A stretch of 64,000 bases of DNA, from the NCBI GenBank assembly GCA_949775045.1, contig OX459096.1, positions 41,394,959 to 41,458,958 of the forward strand, given 5' to 3'. The stretch's first letter is position 1; every line of letters starts with the position of its first letter. Under the pieces are notes generated by a model that searched no databases, was not told the DNA's origin, and saw only the letters and a program-made list of their open reading frames with translations. Positions 44,101 to 55,974 of the stretch are shown piece after piece. Made by a program: the position numbers and the translations under genes. The DNA is from Metridium senile (lineage: Eukaryota > Cnidaria > Anthozoa > Actiniaria > Metridiidae).

Positions 44101-44735
44101 CTTACTGTAGCTTCAGCGCTAACCGCAACAGCCTCTTTGCTATCGGTGCTGTCAGCTGTATCTTGCACCACTTGCACAATCTCTTTGCTAGCTGTGTTGC
44201 CAGCTCTATCTTGCACATCTTGCACAATCTCTTTGCTAGCTGTTTTGTCAGCTGTATCTTGCACAACGTGAAGTTTGCTAACGGCGATGTCAACTGTATC
44301 TTCATCGTCTTCAGTCGATGGGCTGTCAACAAATTGTACTCGCTGGGAAGGCTCTTTGTCAACTATGTTCATGTCGCTACTACTTTTTATATTCAGCATT
44401 GACACCAGTGGTGAGTCATCCATTTCCACAACTACATCGGGAACGGCGCCTCTAAATCTATCACTGCATTTTCTGCTCATGTGGACATTATTTTCATCTT
44501 GAGGATTTCTGTTCAAGAGTTCGATGTCGTGATCGGACAGACTATGTTCGTCCCTGCAGTCAAGCGACAGGTTTGAGGAGGACGAACCGCAAATCTCGTG
44601 ACGTTCCGCCTTGGACATAGGTTTGTCCTTCTGACCCCTTCTTCTGATACGGATACGAATTCTCCTCCTTCCTTTAGCTTGAGATCCTGCCCCAGCAGGA
44701 ACTTTTTTCGATCTTTTGGGTATACAATTACCCAT
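41106..44735 (-). CDS. Large repetitive basic/acidic protein with MGNC start and PP1-docking motifs
   Basis: A single open frame of 1209 aa. It begins MGNCIPKRSKK: Gly2 with Cys4 fits N-myristoylation plus palmitoylation, followed by a polybasic run (residues 22-38), so attachment to the inner membrane face is predicted. The middle is built from repeats: short VQDTAD/SKEIV units (about 150-200), four ~52-residue units with KIRDLRERTRRRLLRF (about 260-460), SEDERAVLK units (about 690-725), and four ~36-residue units with DLVQDFEGHKYKSSRRSHK (about 790-950). RVQF (132) and KRVRF (about 1052) fit the PP1 RVxF motif; the latter is followed by VFIF and KRR, like the RVxF, phi-phi and Arg string. 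The last 100 residues are predicted helical. I do not recognise the family. It may be lineage-specific. Confidence 0.82.
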   Translation of the reverse strand: MGNCIPKRSKKVPAGAGSQAKGRRRIRIRIRRRGQKDKPMSKAERHEICGSSSSNLSLDCRDEHSLSDHDIELLNRNPQDENNVHMSRKCSDRFRGAVPDVVVEMDDSPLVSMLNIKSSSDMNIVDKEPSQRVQFVDSPSTEDDEDTVDIAVSKLHVVQDTADKTASKEIVQDVQDRAGNTASKEIVQVVQDTADSTDSKEAVAVSAEATVRSTEEMIDLPRQKHRRVDEESMATNMARSSQAQVVCMPGKEDGCNSTVVYESAKIRDLRERTRRRLLRFEEESMAESTKVMTEPSDVCMSVKEDGCNSKVAYESAKIRDLRERTRRRLLRFDVESMAESTEVMAESPDVCMSVKEDGCNSTVAYESAKIRDLRERTRRRLLRFDVESMAESTEVMAESSDVCMSVKEDGCNSTVVCESANIRDLRERLCRFDEETRVSSSEITPEFPVVCTSKDECDLRKTDEKVALDMNLRDIQQEPRQAYRRADKKATAKSSKVMLTVPVVCTLSENKDECHVIDDVDKDQVIDNRKKKKRKHRKVDKETRNISPQKLMKDLSLVCTTSEDEGERGNRVANKNNVPNMSISEHRERTRRRFLRHEELISCNEETDLTIVDQKDVDIDGHEQHKNRQRRHRDDRTVADEVVLSSEEKGVLKKFSEDERAVLKNSSDDERAVSKKSSEDERAVLKTSSEEMAQLVVDMQVGERKTRRRRRSDSGLVNDEARLGPSTEADLVLDIRGRQRKTRTLRKDDTIVTEEAAVQLSSVEKTADSVQGIEGHKHKSSRRSHKDELVTNDKAAITSSEETADLVQDFEGHKYKSSRRSHKDELVTNDKAAITSSEETADLVQDFEGHKYKSSRRSHKDELVTNDKAAVTSSEETADLVQDFEGHKYKSSRRSHKNELVTTDKASVTSSSEETAYLVQDIEGLQCKIKSRSVDDTIAEKAAINLSTEEKAEPVHDIGRLPYNNRRQRRKDNGWFSDNIVVTSLEEKTEAPSHQMDCVVKQTTKHNSLSKNWIQEACQETEHKKNEILHDSKSEVIVIPEVEKEIIKKFTKRVRFNDNNQVFIFTKMSPVKRRILFGYHGKVSNLQSCLKEANKNETRVNKEKKEEKDGPGKVKAKTAERVEVFKTNEEGKKYICGKLEAEAKAKAVFDAVKAKEEEKILLDKLVMDLLKNDIEDVPDLKEEGRKKDTFFDDEELDIIAEIESNLAAC

Positions 44736-45668
44736 ATTTACAACTTTTAAATCAATTCAGTCAATATACTATATCCGTGAAATTGCAACGTGCGTTCAGT
44801 ACGAAACTTTCTCTAAAACTACTTACAAATTAGAACTACAACGTCATAACTGTACGTTTATGACGTAAAAAATGCGCGCGTACGTCATGGTGATTTCTTT
44901 GCTCAAACTGCTGCGCGCCATGTGCATGGGCTCACGAAAATTACCACAGGAAGCCCAAGTATTTTCTTTGGGGGGGGAGGGGGGGATATTCTGCATCGCC
45001 TACGTAGCTGGTTCTCAGGGGGCAGGGGAGGAGGACGGGGAGGAGGAGGAGGAGGAGGAGGAGGAGGAGGAGGAGGAGGAGGAGGAGGAGGAGGAGGAAA
45101 TGGGATTGGACTCTTCCCCCCTATCTTCTCTCTCACCCTAGAACCAGCTGCGCCGGTTAATAATAATAATAATAATAATAATTGATTAACTTATAAAGCG
45201 CCATATATCAATATACATGTTCATCGGAGCATAAACAAATACAATTGAATAAGATAAAAACTAATGTATAAAATGGTTTAAGGTATCATGGAACACAATC
45301 ATCTTCCAAAACATGTAAATTTCAAAAACCTTTTTCTGGTGTTCGTTTTATTAAAGATTATAGTTTTAGGAAATAATTTTTGTGAAAAGTATTTTTCTGC
45401 AGTAGATATTTTGGAAAAAACGATTTTTCTTGCTTGAAATAGGTGACGCTTAGTTGACAGGGATCTGTTGACAAGCAATATTACTATTACAGCTTTTACT
45501 ATAATTACACAAAATTCTCATAAACCAAACAATTTCCATTACCGTAACAAAATCCATAGCAAATAAAACTTGCTAGTTTCTAGGCCCTTTCTTCGTTATA
45601 AAAGAACGCCTGTTGCAAACTGACTCTCAAAGGAGCGGTTGGCAAGGATTCGGAACGATCTCTTTGGA
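44736..45668. other. Intergenic region between divergent genes; GGA microsatellite MITE
   Basis: 5' flanks of the 1209-aa gene (-) and the NT5C3-like gene (+). 44965-45145 is a MITE-like block: GTAGCTGGTTCTCAGGG at left pairs with CCCTAGAACCAGCTGCG at right around a (GGA)n run. An (AAT)n retroposon end with AAAGCGCCATATATCAATA follows at 45160-45220. No other gene was seen. Confidence 0.6.
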
Positions 45669-48600
45669 ATGACGTTATCGTCTCGGCCAGGGTTGACCAT
45701 GTTTGCTGTGGCTGCTGTCGGAGTTTCTGCTTTAGCAGGTTATGGGATCTATACAATCTATAAAAGCCGAAATGAACGAAGAAGAACGAAAGAAGCGGTC
45801 GATGCGATGGTGAGTGCTGGGACAAAACACATGCATTCGAAATCAAAACTTTTTTGTTCGTGCATGCAAATCGTTCATAAGCTTATTTAAAATTATACAC
45901 CATGGTTGTCTCCATAGTTTTCTTCTTGAACTTTCAAAGTATTGAACAAGTAATATGATCAAAAGGATCAGTTTTTTAGGTTGGGTTTCTCGTATTTGAA
46001 TGTTTATCGAACACAGCTACTTGGACGTACGTATGAATATATAGATGAGCTTGATAAAATATTGGTAATCAAATGCGATTGTGCTTTTGTGAACATTATC
46101 ATGATGTATAAATACATAACAATGAATATTTTTTTTTATTATAAATAAGATGTTTATACAAAACCTTTGTGCATCTCAGATCGAGTACTTCATTATGTAC
46201 GTATGTTAAAATCTTTGTTCCAGTCACGGGGTCCCAGTGACAATATATATTCTAAATTCTATCTGGTTTGAATTTGTGCATATTACAGCTACAGCAACAT
46301 ATAGAGGCAATACACAATCCCTAAATGGTTGAATTGGATCATTTCAGTCACATGCAAGATGCTTTATACCTGATAAAGCCATCTCATTAGTATTCATTAA
46401 TTTATATAAAGACAATAATATCATATCTTAATATAATTATGGACGTGTGCATCTTATGTATCAGTCAATACTCCAGTTTTAACGAGGCTAAGACTGTGCA
46501 ATGAAGAACTCGAAACTGGAGTATTCCATGGGTGCTCATCCTCCCTCCGGGCAACACCCCAGGCATTTGATTTTTCAAAAAAAAAAATTGTCAAATCCCC
46601 ATCTGTGTGGGCAAGCTACATTGTCAAATGCCCCACCGTCAGGGCCGTGGAAGACTGTCAAATTCCCCACCCCTGGGCAAGAAGTGTGGTCATCCTGTGT
46701 ACATTACCAGTCCCTTTGCTTTGCACGGTCAAAATGGCATTCACGAATCGTCACACGTGCAAGATGTAAGTTACGTATCTAGGAGACTCCATTGTTTAAG
46801 TGAAACAAAGCCAGCAGGAATAAATTATCAATATGAAGTTATGTAACAAGAACATTTTCCTTTTAATATTTGCTGGTAAGCACAGCTGACTTTGTATCAA
46901 GTGTGATCGATGCATATTTATATCATTCGTAAAGCTTTCAAAGTCATGCAGTAGTTTGAATCGCCGTATAAATATGAATTTAAGCTTACCTTTTGAGATG
47001 AAACTTTTAAAGTCAGTTGCAAAAACTGCCTTTCTAATGTGGCCACCCTGGCCCCACCCATACAAAGGCATGTATTAAAGTATGATGTTATTTAAGTAAT
47101 TGATATAAAAACTTGATTTACAAACTAGACTGAACAGGTGAGTATAAAATATGTTTGGTATTTTTTTTATTTTTGACCGCTGACCATGATATTTCGATTG
47201 TCAAATGCCCAACCGGTCAGGCAACATGTTTTTGTCAAATGCCTGCCCCTGCAGACAAATGCTAAAGTCAAATGCCTGGGGTATGTCCGGAGGGGGGATG
47301 GGCACCCTTGGAATTGACTGATACATTAGTTTATACAATAACTATATTGATAAGCTTTTGTTAGGTATAAGTCCTTATAAATCCATGTGAACAAAATGGT
47401 CCTAGTGATTGGACTATAAACGCTGTTTTAAAGATTCTTATTACACCATGGTTCTAAGAAAAGTCATGTTTCCTCTTTACTAGATGGCAGGCCTCGATAA
47501 AACAAATATTTATATCAGTGATCCTATTGGTGTAAGGATGAAGCTACAACGAATGTATGAAGCTGGAACAGAAAAACTTCAGGTAAACACATAGCTTTCC
47601 ATATATTATGTTATAAGTATTCTGATTTTAGACTATATTATTAGAAGATTTTATAATTTTATAACTATTATCCATATTATATATTATTGTTGCAGATTAT
47701 TTCAGACTTTGATAAAACACTTACCAAGTATACTCTATTAAATGGTTTGAAAGGATGCACAGTTCATGGTATAATTTACTATTATAAAATCTTAATATTT
47801 ATTCTCATTAGTATAGGTACCTCATAACTGCAATCATATTTTTTAAATATTTATAAACATTTTTATTATTTTATTATAGTCATTATGACCTGCCAATCAT
47901 TGCAGTATATATTTAATATGAACTTAGATTTAACCATATAAAGTTTAGATCAGTCTATCCATTGATTGTTCAGTTGGAAAAGGGCTAGCAAGTTTTAATC
48001 TTGTCATATTGCACTTGCAGAAATTTTCAGTGTCTCTTACTCGTTTAATATTATTCTAACTCAATTAAATTTGGTCATACATTCTTTCCAAGTGACCATT
48101 TATTCCATCAGTTCTAGCTATAAGACAAGTATTTCCAATTTGTTTTATAGGAGTATTGGAGACATCAAAACATTTTCAAGAGTCATACAGAGAAAAGGTA
48201 TAACTGAGCTAGACCTTAATTGATTGATTGTTTTATCATTTCAGACACCTGGTTATTTTAGAAGTACAAATATATCAACATGTTCATCATGATTGGAGAA
48301 CAATTATTCTCAAAAGAATATAACATATTGCGCCTCAAATAGCAATTTGTATACAGTAGACAAATAAATAGTTTAATTAGCCAGAGCTAAGCTGACATTC
48401 CTCTAGTGAATAGCACGGAGGGCTAGCTAGTACAGTGTCTCACTATATACCATCATTAGCATGAAAGTGCTAGAACGCAATGATAAATAAAACAGTTAGG
48501 TCAACACTTTTTAAAACATGAAGTAAATATATGCATGTAGCAACAGGGATAGTGTGAAAAAAAGTTTTATTTTTTTCTTCAAAGCATTAATTGGCTCTGA

Positions 48601-51600
48601 GAAACAAATATCATCCTATTGATTTAAGACTATTTAAAACATGAAGCAAATATATGCATGTAGGAGTAGGGACAGTGTAAAAAGGTTTTCTTTTTTTCTT
48701 CAAGGCATTGGCTCTGAGAAACAAATATCATCCTATTGAATTAAGGTAATTAGACCGTTCACATAATTCAACAGTAAACTTTTATTACATTGTGTTTCAC
48801 ATATCTTTTGACTGTTGGTTTCAAAATGCAACAAAATGCTTTACCTACATTATAAAATAGCTATTAGAAATCATGCATTCTGTTTGGCTAAGGGCGTGCT
48901 TTATGACAGCACACAGTGCATTTCATGTTGTTCAAATTTGTATTTAATTTATAAAATACTTTTTTTCTTTGCTGTATGCAGTTATTAAGCACTTGGGGAT
49001 TGTCTTGATTTCTATTTCTTCAGAAGTATTTTTTTTTGTAAACGTATTGGCTATTCTCAAAAGGGAATGATGAAAATGAACAAAAAAAAATTATTTGTTA
49101 AAGCATTCTGGTACATGCATGTAGTCATACCAACTTGGCATAACTATAATGTGTTAAATATTTTTTCCAGCTCTATAAGTCCTGAAGAAAAAGGTCCTCT
49201 GATGGAAGAATGGTATGGTTTAAGTGCTCAAGATTTTGTTTATTTCTGATTTATTTTCTTTGAAAATTAATTGGTCTTGTTTTTTTTTTAGGTGGACTAA
49301 AGCTCATGAATTAATACAAGATCTCAACCTGCGCAGAGAAAACCTTAATGTTATTGTGAAAGATGCAGACATTGCATTAAGGTAGAACAATGATTCCTTG
49401 ATTGTATGAGTAAGAATTATAACTGTACACTAGTATATTATGGTTATATCACTTTCTAACTATGCCAGGGTTCGAAATTCTAACCAGATTACTGGCTAAA
49501 TGCGAGTGGGAATTTTCAATTATTGAGTGCAAAAAAAGTTGAGTCACATTTTTTAGCAAACTGCCTTTTAGAGTTTCCAAATATGAAATTGTCTTACATA
49601 ATCCCTGGTGATGGACAATCTGATATTTCCAGAAAATCAAGGCTATTACAATAGCAATAAAGAGCAAAGAGTAGGAAAACATAGCTGCCTTGCATTTGTC
49701 CGCCAATGGGATGTTGTTTTTATCAAATCAAATCATCACAGAAATTTTTCATCTTGCCCATTTCGCTTGTAGAGCTCATCTGTACAATATATTTTTATCA
49801 TGCACAGCTAAAAAACTGAAATTCTAACCTTGTATGCAACCCAAGTCTGTTGGCTACAGTGTATGTTAATTAGTAGGCTATGTTAGCAGGAGATAGGCTT
49901 TGCTCTATGTGTGGGCAAGCAGCCAGTTGACAGTATTCATTCTGTTCATTTAAAAATGCTACACAAAAACAATACAATACTATACTAACATTTTTGGCTT
50001 AATATTGTATATTTATAATCACTAATTAAACCTACATTGATTATGTTTTGAAGAGATGGCGTTGAATGGTTGTTTGTGAAGGGTCATGAGAAGAAAATAC
50101 CCATTCTTGTTCTCTCTGGTGGCCTTGCAGGTACACTCAGAACTAATGAAATCAATATTATTTGATACACATTGTGCATCCTTGAAAACCTTGTAAACCT
50201 ACATACCAAGCCCAGCCCAAGCCCAGCAGTCCGTTTGGTCGTGTGTTCATTGGTTTGTTCGTTCATTTTTTGTCCATCCATTCATCCATCCATCCATATA
50301 TCCATTCATCCATCCATCCATTCATTCAATTTTTTGTTCAGTACTAGCTGTGGCTACAAAATTTCCAACAGAAATCCCTGCCGTTTCACATAAATTATAA
50401 AAGGTTCCCCATATTGGTTCAAGTTGAATTGCTATATAATTATATAATTATATTGGTGACTTTGTAATCATTTCATTTTATAATAATTTTATAGCTTTTA
50501 GCTATTTAATCCTTTTCATGTTGTGTTGATTGTTTGTATAAATTTTATGTTTACAGATATCATCAAAGTAGTGATAGAGCAACAGAGTGAACTGTATGAC
50601 AATGTTGAAATTGTTGGAAACTACATGAAATTTAACTCACAGGTACTCCTGGATATAATTACTAGCTCTAACATAAGTCATTAGAATAATAAACTGTAAA
50701 TTGTCTCAAGTACAATCAATATATGGAAAATGTCTTTGGGTCAGAATCAAAAGCAGAGGAATCAGAAGGGTGTTTGGTTCCATTCTACTCTAGTAAAACT
50801 GTAGAACTAGTTTGACAAACCCAGGTGAAACACCATTTACAGTAATATGCAGTTGTAATGCCTATGTTACAAGTGTGAAACAAACTTTATTTGTGTAGTA
50901 AATACATAGTATTAGAATGTCAATCTTTTCATTTCTTTGTTCAGGGAGTGATGGATGGTTTTGTAGGAGAACTTATTTCAAGCACCAATAAACATGAAAT
51001 GACCAAGAATTTGCCATATCTACAAGAAATGAAGGTAACTGATTTACATACAACTTTATGTTTTCAATTTATTATATACTAGATATTGATGAAATATACC
51101 AGAATTGATAGTATTGAAGTACTGGGTATGTTTGCCATAATTATTTCTCTTAGGGGTAAAAATCAATGACTTTTATAGGGTATGAAATTGAAATTTAGTT
51201 ATTTATATATTTCTTGGCATCTTTTAGGGTATTGAAAAAGGAAAAAATAATTTCCATGCTTTTTTATATTTTTTGGTATCTCTTATTTTTTTGTCTCTCT
51301 TTTAAAGGACTTCTAGCATCTTTAAGGGGTGTCTTGCAAAATTTCGACAAGCATACCTGATGATTCCTCCCCAGGTTTTAAATTTAGAAAATAGCATGTT
51401 GAACTGCAAGCTATGTGATCAATACTTAATACTATTTTTACGATAGTATAAGACAGTATAAATGACATTTTGTCCATTCCCCAAACCCTTTCTTTTCTTA
51501 TACTTATTCTAGTAAAGTCCTGTCATAACAAACTAACTTTAAAATAATAATAATAATACTTTATTTATATAGCGTAAATTCCTAAAGTCCAAATACGCTT

Positions 51601-52344
51601 AACAATGTAATAATTATAATAAGTAAACTAAATACAGACAAAAAGTAAAAACTAAAACGATCATAAAAAAATAGTGACTACAAATTAAGAAGAGCTAAAT
51701 ATAAATAATATAGGAAATAAATTAATTTATAACGTAAGCCTGTCTGAAAATGAGATTTTTTTAAATTGTTGAATTTAATTAATCCAATGTTGATCTTTAG
51801 AACCGTACCAATGTTGTTGTAATGGGTGATCTTATACAAGATATTGATGTGGTCAGCAGTTTACCTAAACCAGATAATGTAGTAACATTTGGCTTTCTCA
51901 ATGAAAAGGTTTGTAATCAGTTAATTTTACAGTTGTTTCATAGGTTTAGTGAGAAATATTGTGGAGAAAAGGAAATCAAGTCTGTTATTGTATTCATTTG
52001 ATATTAATTGGCAGAAAATAAAGCTGCACAATCATTGCAATTAAACCCAAAACAAAATTCATATTTATTATCATACACAACTTCAATGTTTAAATTGTCA
52101 TAATATATTATATGTTACTATAAAAAATAGAAAATCTGTGTTAAGTTGTTGAATCTTACTATATTTATATGTTTAAATACAATTGTATATGTATGGTTTT
52201 TTTAAATAATTTGTTTAATGTTCTGACTTTCAGGTTGATGAAAGACTTGAAGAATATACAACTGTTTTTGATGTTGTTATTGTTGACGACCACAGTATTG
52301 AAAATGTCGATGTTATACTTATGCAACTGTTCCACATGAAGTAA
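45669..52344 (+). CDS. NT5C3: Cytosolic pyrimidine 5'-nucleotidase III (UMPH-1 family)
   Basis: Twelve exons: 45669-45809, 47484-47582, 47696-47768, 48151-48197, 48705-48745, 49171-49212, 49292-49381, 50054-50130, 50557-50642, 50945-51034, 51801-51908 and 52234-52344. All borders are in phase and give 334 aa, close to the vertebrate 336-aa form. It dephosphorylates pyrimidine (and possibly 7-methylguanosine) 5'-monophosphates. HAD motifs: motif I SDFDKTLT, motif II VLSGGLAD with the serine, and motif IV VMGDLIQDID. KGPLMEEWW, GFVGELIS and NKHEMTKN also match the UMPH-1 pattern. The N-terminus has a hydrophobic segment (FAVAAVGVSALAGYGIYTIY) followed by basic residues, as in the long vertebrate isoform, suggesting membrane anchoring. 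The ATG at 45669 is the first in frame. A decayed duplicate of exon 5 lies upstream of the real one. Whether NT5C3A- or NT5C3B-like cannot be said. Confidence 0.93.
46526..47313. mobile_element. Inverted-repeat element in NT5C3-like intron 1
   Basis: The left end CCATGGGTGCTCATCCTCCC and right end GGGGGATGGGCACCCTTGG are complementary. Both arms continue with CCCCAGGCATTTGA and several GTCAAATGCCC motifs. About 790 bp, no ORF of note. Confidence 0.75.
48510..48632 (+). pseudogene. Decayed duplicate of NT5C3-like exon 5
   Basis: A ~125-bp block covering intron sequence (AACATGAAGTAAATATATGC), the polypyrimidine acceptor and the exon repeats just upstream of the true exon (48640-48750). In this copy CATTGGC has become CATTAATTGGC (frame lost) and the donor AAGGTAA is AAGACTA, so it cannot be used as an exon. 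Confidence 0.85.
50272..50332. repeat. CCAT microsatellite in NT5C3-like intron 8
   Basis: Interrupted CCATCCATTCATCCATCC run. Confidence 0.85.
51541..51620 (-). repeat. Retroposon 3' tail (SINE-like)
   Basis: AATAATAATAATAC then TTTATATAGCGTAAATTCC and CAAATACGCTTAA. The same tail type, with an AAT microsatellite and ATATAGCGC motif, is at 29600-29665, 45160-45220 and 61030-61095. Confidence 0.55.
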
Positions 52345-54450
52345 AAAGTTTACTATAATAATAATTATTACCATTCATATTATTACTATTCAATATGTTT
52401 TTTAACTATCTAGAGTGTGTGCCATAAAAATCTGTTAAACAACTACTATTTAGGACGTAATAGTATTTAGTTATTTAGTATTTAGTCAACTATGTAGTTA
52501 TTGTCTAACTAAATATCCACTTAGACATGAAGCACACAATACACATTGAAGGAAACAATAGTTCCACTGTTCTGCTACATAACATTGATATCCAGTGACT
52601 CTTTGTACAAAATAGTGCAAATTAGACAATACATTGTTAGTTTTGTTTCACTGATATTATCTATATGAGCACCTGTTTCAATACACTGTAAATGTTGTTA
52701 GGCCTCCTTTGAAGACCACTTGCTTTTCTCTATAGTCGGGCTTGCTGTGATTAGAACGAGCAAAATTATACATGAGATTGCTTGGAAAAATGCTCAGTAT
52801 AACACAGGAAGCCCACTTGCAGATAAAGGTATTGTTGCAAAGACCGATTGAAATATGGCATCCAATTTGAATAGCTATTGTTCTTGGCTGGCTTACCTCA
52901 CTTTTATGTTGAAACACAATGGAGTTTTCCCATGTATGCAAGGCTAGCCAGTCAAAAACAATAGTTATTAAAATTGAACACCATATTTTGATTCAGTGTA
53001 CATTGCAGATAGAATACAATATTTGCATCTCAAGACTAAATGTTTTGCGGTTCTAATATATGCAGTTTTATCAGATTTTGTTTTATTTTTTAATTGACAG
53101 TTTTTTAAAACTTTGTTACGTTTTCAAATTGCAGTTGCTGAATATTTATTTCAGCATATTTCTCAATCAAGATTGTTTGGGAAATATGATAATTTCAGGA
53201 TTGTTTAAAATAATGTCATTCCTTGCAAGTCCACATGAAAAATAATAACCTAGCATTGGAATGTGATATATACGCTATAAAACCAGTTACCATTTTTTTG
53301 GAATGCGGAATATATTTCAAAGAGCATGCAAACAATATGTTACAACTCTTTTCCTTTTAGTATTATTTGAGGGCCACATGTTTGTTAGTTTTAAAACTAT
53401 TTAGTGTTACCCTCTTTAAATAAAGCTGTTATTATAATCATTTATTTGAACCTTTTAATAGTTTTTTCTTGCATGTTGTTGTGAAAGTTTGTTCCACATT
53501 TTAAATCCAAAATTTATACCCCCACTTTATATACAGTTTTATTTCTGTGCATTTTATATTAACACCACTAGACACACTTTTAATTGTACAAATCAAAACA
53601 ATTGATAAGACCTTTAATACACTATGAATTATATTTAAAAATAATATTACTTGAGGGTAGAAGGCTTAAATACAAAATATTATAATTATGGATAAAGTTT
53701 TATAAATTGCAATGCACATGTATGTATAGATAAATCTAGTATTTCAATGGTTGCACACCTAAATCTCAAATCAAAAGGCTTTTTAGCCCTAATGATTATT
53801 AGTTAGATTATTATTAGTTTTTTTTTAATAGTTATTGTATTAAAATAATGACAGTTTGTCTAAGCGCACGTTTATGGGAATATAATTTAAGTTAAAGGTA
53901 TGAATCTAATAATTATTGAATGTATGAATTGAATATGATTTTAGTAATAAAGCTAGTTAATTTTGCTATTGCCTTTTGGTTGTAATTTGGCAGGGCCAAT
54001 GTCTACTTAACCCTAACCCTACGATAGTGCTTGTGGTCCTAAGCTGTAGGGAAGGCCAAAGACCATTAATTCCTTTCTCCTTCAATGATGGTATCATTTA
54101 CCATAAGAACCAGAATGCTTTAAAAATCCCCCTTACTGTCAATATTTTTAATTCTCTTAAAAATATTAGAAACACTAGAGCTTTTTCAAGAAGCAGCTAA
54201 TCATGCAATTGCCCATCAAGCCTCACTTTGGCTTAATATAAAAAAACACCATAATTGAGAGCAAGACTTGCTGGGTATTTGCATATGATTAGCTGCTTCA
54301 TGAGCAAGATCTATTGACAGTAAGAAATTCACAAATGAAAGTATGCAAAGCATTCTGGTACTGGTAGTATGTGAAACTAATGGGCTATTTCCTGAATCCA
54401 TTCTCCACTTAATTTAGTTCATTATAAAATAAAGATCACTAACGTACATG
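52345..54450. other. 3' flanks of convergent NT5C3-like and COA1 genes
   Basis: AT-rich with no coding frame. A candidate AATAAA at 53419-53424 lies about 1.1 kb after the NT5C3-like stop; earlier AATAATA-type signals also exist. 54190-54300 contains an inverted pair of GAAGCAGCTAATCATGC and GCATATGATTAGCTGCTTC. Confidence 0.5.
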
Positions 54451-55762
54451 TCATTCAAGTTTTTCTGTGTTGTCTTTGTTAACAATAATAGGAATTCTTA
54501 TTTGACTGGATTTAACTTCTAATTGGAGCTCCTTTAGTGTCCATCTGTAATAAATAATGTGAATAAACAAATGAGAAAATAAACAGGTTATTTATACCTA
54601 AAATACATGTATTACCTATCCTTGATATCTTCTCTGATAGAAAAAGAATACAAGTTGCCATTATTCTTGCTTCCTTTAACAGGAATTACAATCTAGAAAA
54701 AAAAGGAAATATTATATTAATTTTGTACATTTGTATTTCTATAAATATTATCACTATCATCACTATTGACTGTTTCTCCATGTACCGGATCAGTCTACAA
54801 AGAATACAACAGATTTGACGGAGGAGTCTCATAATTACTATTTTTCTTCATCATCAGTATCATCATCATTGGCATCATCAAGATCTATACCATCATCATC
54901 ATCATTACCAATACTGTTATTGTAATATAATTTGTTACATACCCTAAGTACCTCCCGAGTTGACCTTCAGAACAAACACAAGGTCAACCAATCAGAATTG
55001 AGGATCAACATTGTATTTTGATTAGCATTTCCCATTATTCTGCCAAGAGAATTTATGAAATACATTTTTTTCTTCTTCTTTAAATTCATTGTAAACGCTA
55101 GTTAAACACATGGTGGGATTATATTTCAATCAACATTTGTCTACATTTGTATCCTCGGAAAATGCTCAAAAAGTGCTAATCAAAAATAGTGACCCATAAT
55201 TCCTTTTGGGGAAGGCGCTCAACTCAGCTGGTAGTTATATATATCACCATCATCATTGTCATCATTATTTTCATCATCATCAACATCTGTATGCACCAGA
55301 GTAATAGTTGTTACATAACTTAAGTAGTTATATAGCAAATAATCTAGATATTTCCCGCCATTGGGACCAAATACTATCTAATACTGACCTGAGCTCTTTC
55401 ATGGTCTACTTGGATGTCCTTCCTTCCCAGGTTCATGTATGTGAAACGCACAGGGTGACCAATCGTATCAACAGCAGTTTGATGTTTCTTAAATTCATCA
55501 ATGGACATTTTGTAATAGTCCATTGAAGCAAGGTTTGCTGTTGATATCAGTGATTTAAGAATAGTCATCGATAGTTAAATTATTAAATCTTGATGTAAAA
55601 ATCACAATTAAGTTAAGCCTAATAAGAGAAAAATTAACTTTTGATCTCATTTTTCGGATTTTTAAGCTTACCTTGTATTCTGTGATGGCAAAATGCAGCT
55701 CCAACAACAGCAACAGCTGCCCCATAAACAGCACATTTCTTTAATATTTCTACAGTCCTCAT
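54451..55762 (-). CDS. COA1: Cytochrome c oxidase assembly factor 1 homologue
   Basis: Four exons read on the minus strand: 55672-55762, 55389-55537, 54616-54692 and 54451-54544. All phases match, giving 136 aa (the human protein is 146). An N-terminal hydrophobic anchor (VYGAAVAVVGAAF) is followed by a TIM21-like domain: YYKMSIDEFKKHQTAVDTIG, PVRFTYMNL, IPVKGSKNNGNLYSFS and WTLKELQLEVK, ending IRIPIIV. These match the COA1 pattern, with the PVxGSKxxG loop most telling. COA1 is a mitochondrial inner-membrane protein needed for early complex I and complex IV assembly. The start is the only ATG in exon 1. It lies head to head with the coiled-coil gene, 212 bp apart. Confidence 0.87.
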
Positions 55763-55974
55763 TTCTATTTTAAAACTTTTAAAAATAAATATAAATCTCG
55801 CACTTTTTCACTTCCATTTTGAATCCGTGTTAGTACACTGCTGGCTCACAACTTTACAGCGGACTATTTCTGCGCATGCTCTATTAGTCCACTCAAGATG
55901 GCGGGCAACTCAAACTTTGAAAATGTTTGACATCCTTATTGAATTGTTTACCAACAAGATTAAAGTTAGTTATC
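55763..55974. promoter_or_regulatory. Probable bidirectional promoter
   Basis: 212 bp between the COA1 ATG (-) and the coiled-coil gene ATG (+). It has no TATA box at a convincing spacing. It contains CAAGATGGCGG (about 55893-55903), a YY1-type core motif often found at housekeeping transcription starts. Confidence 0.5.
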
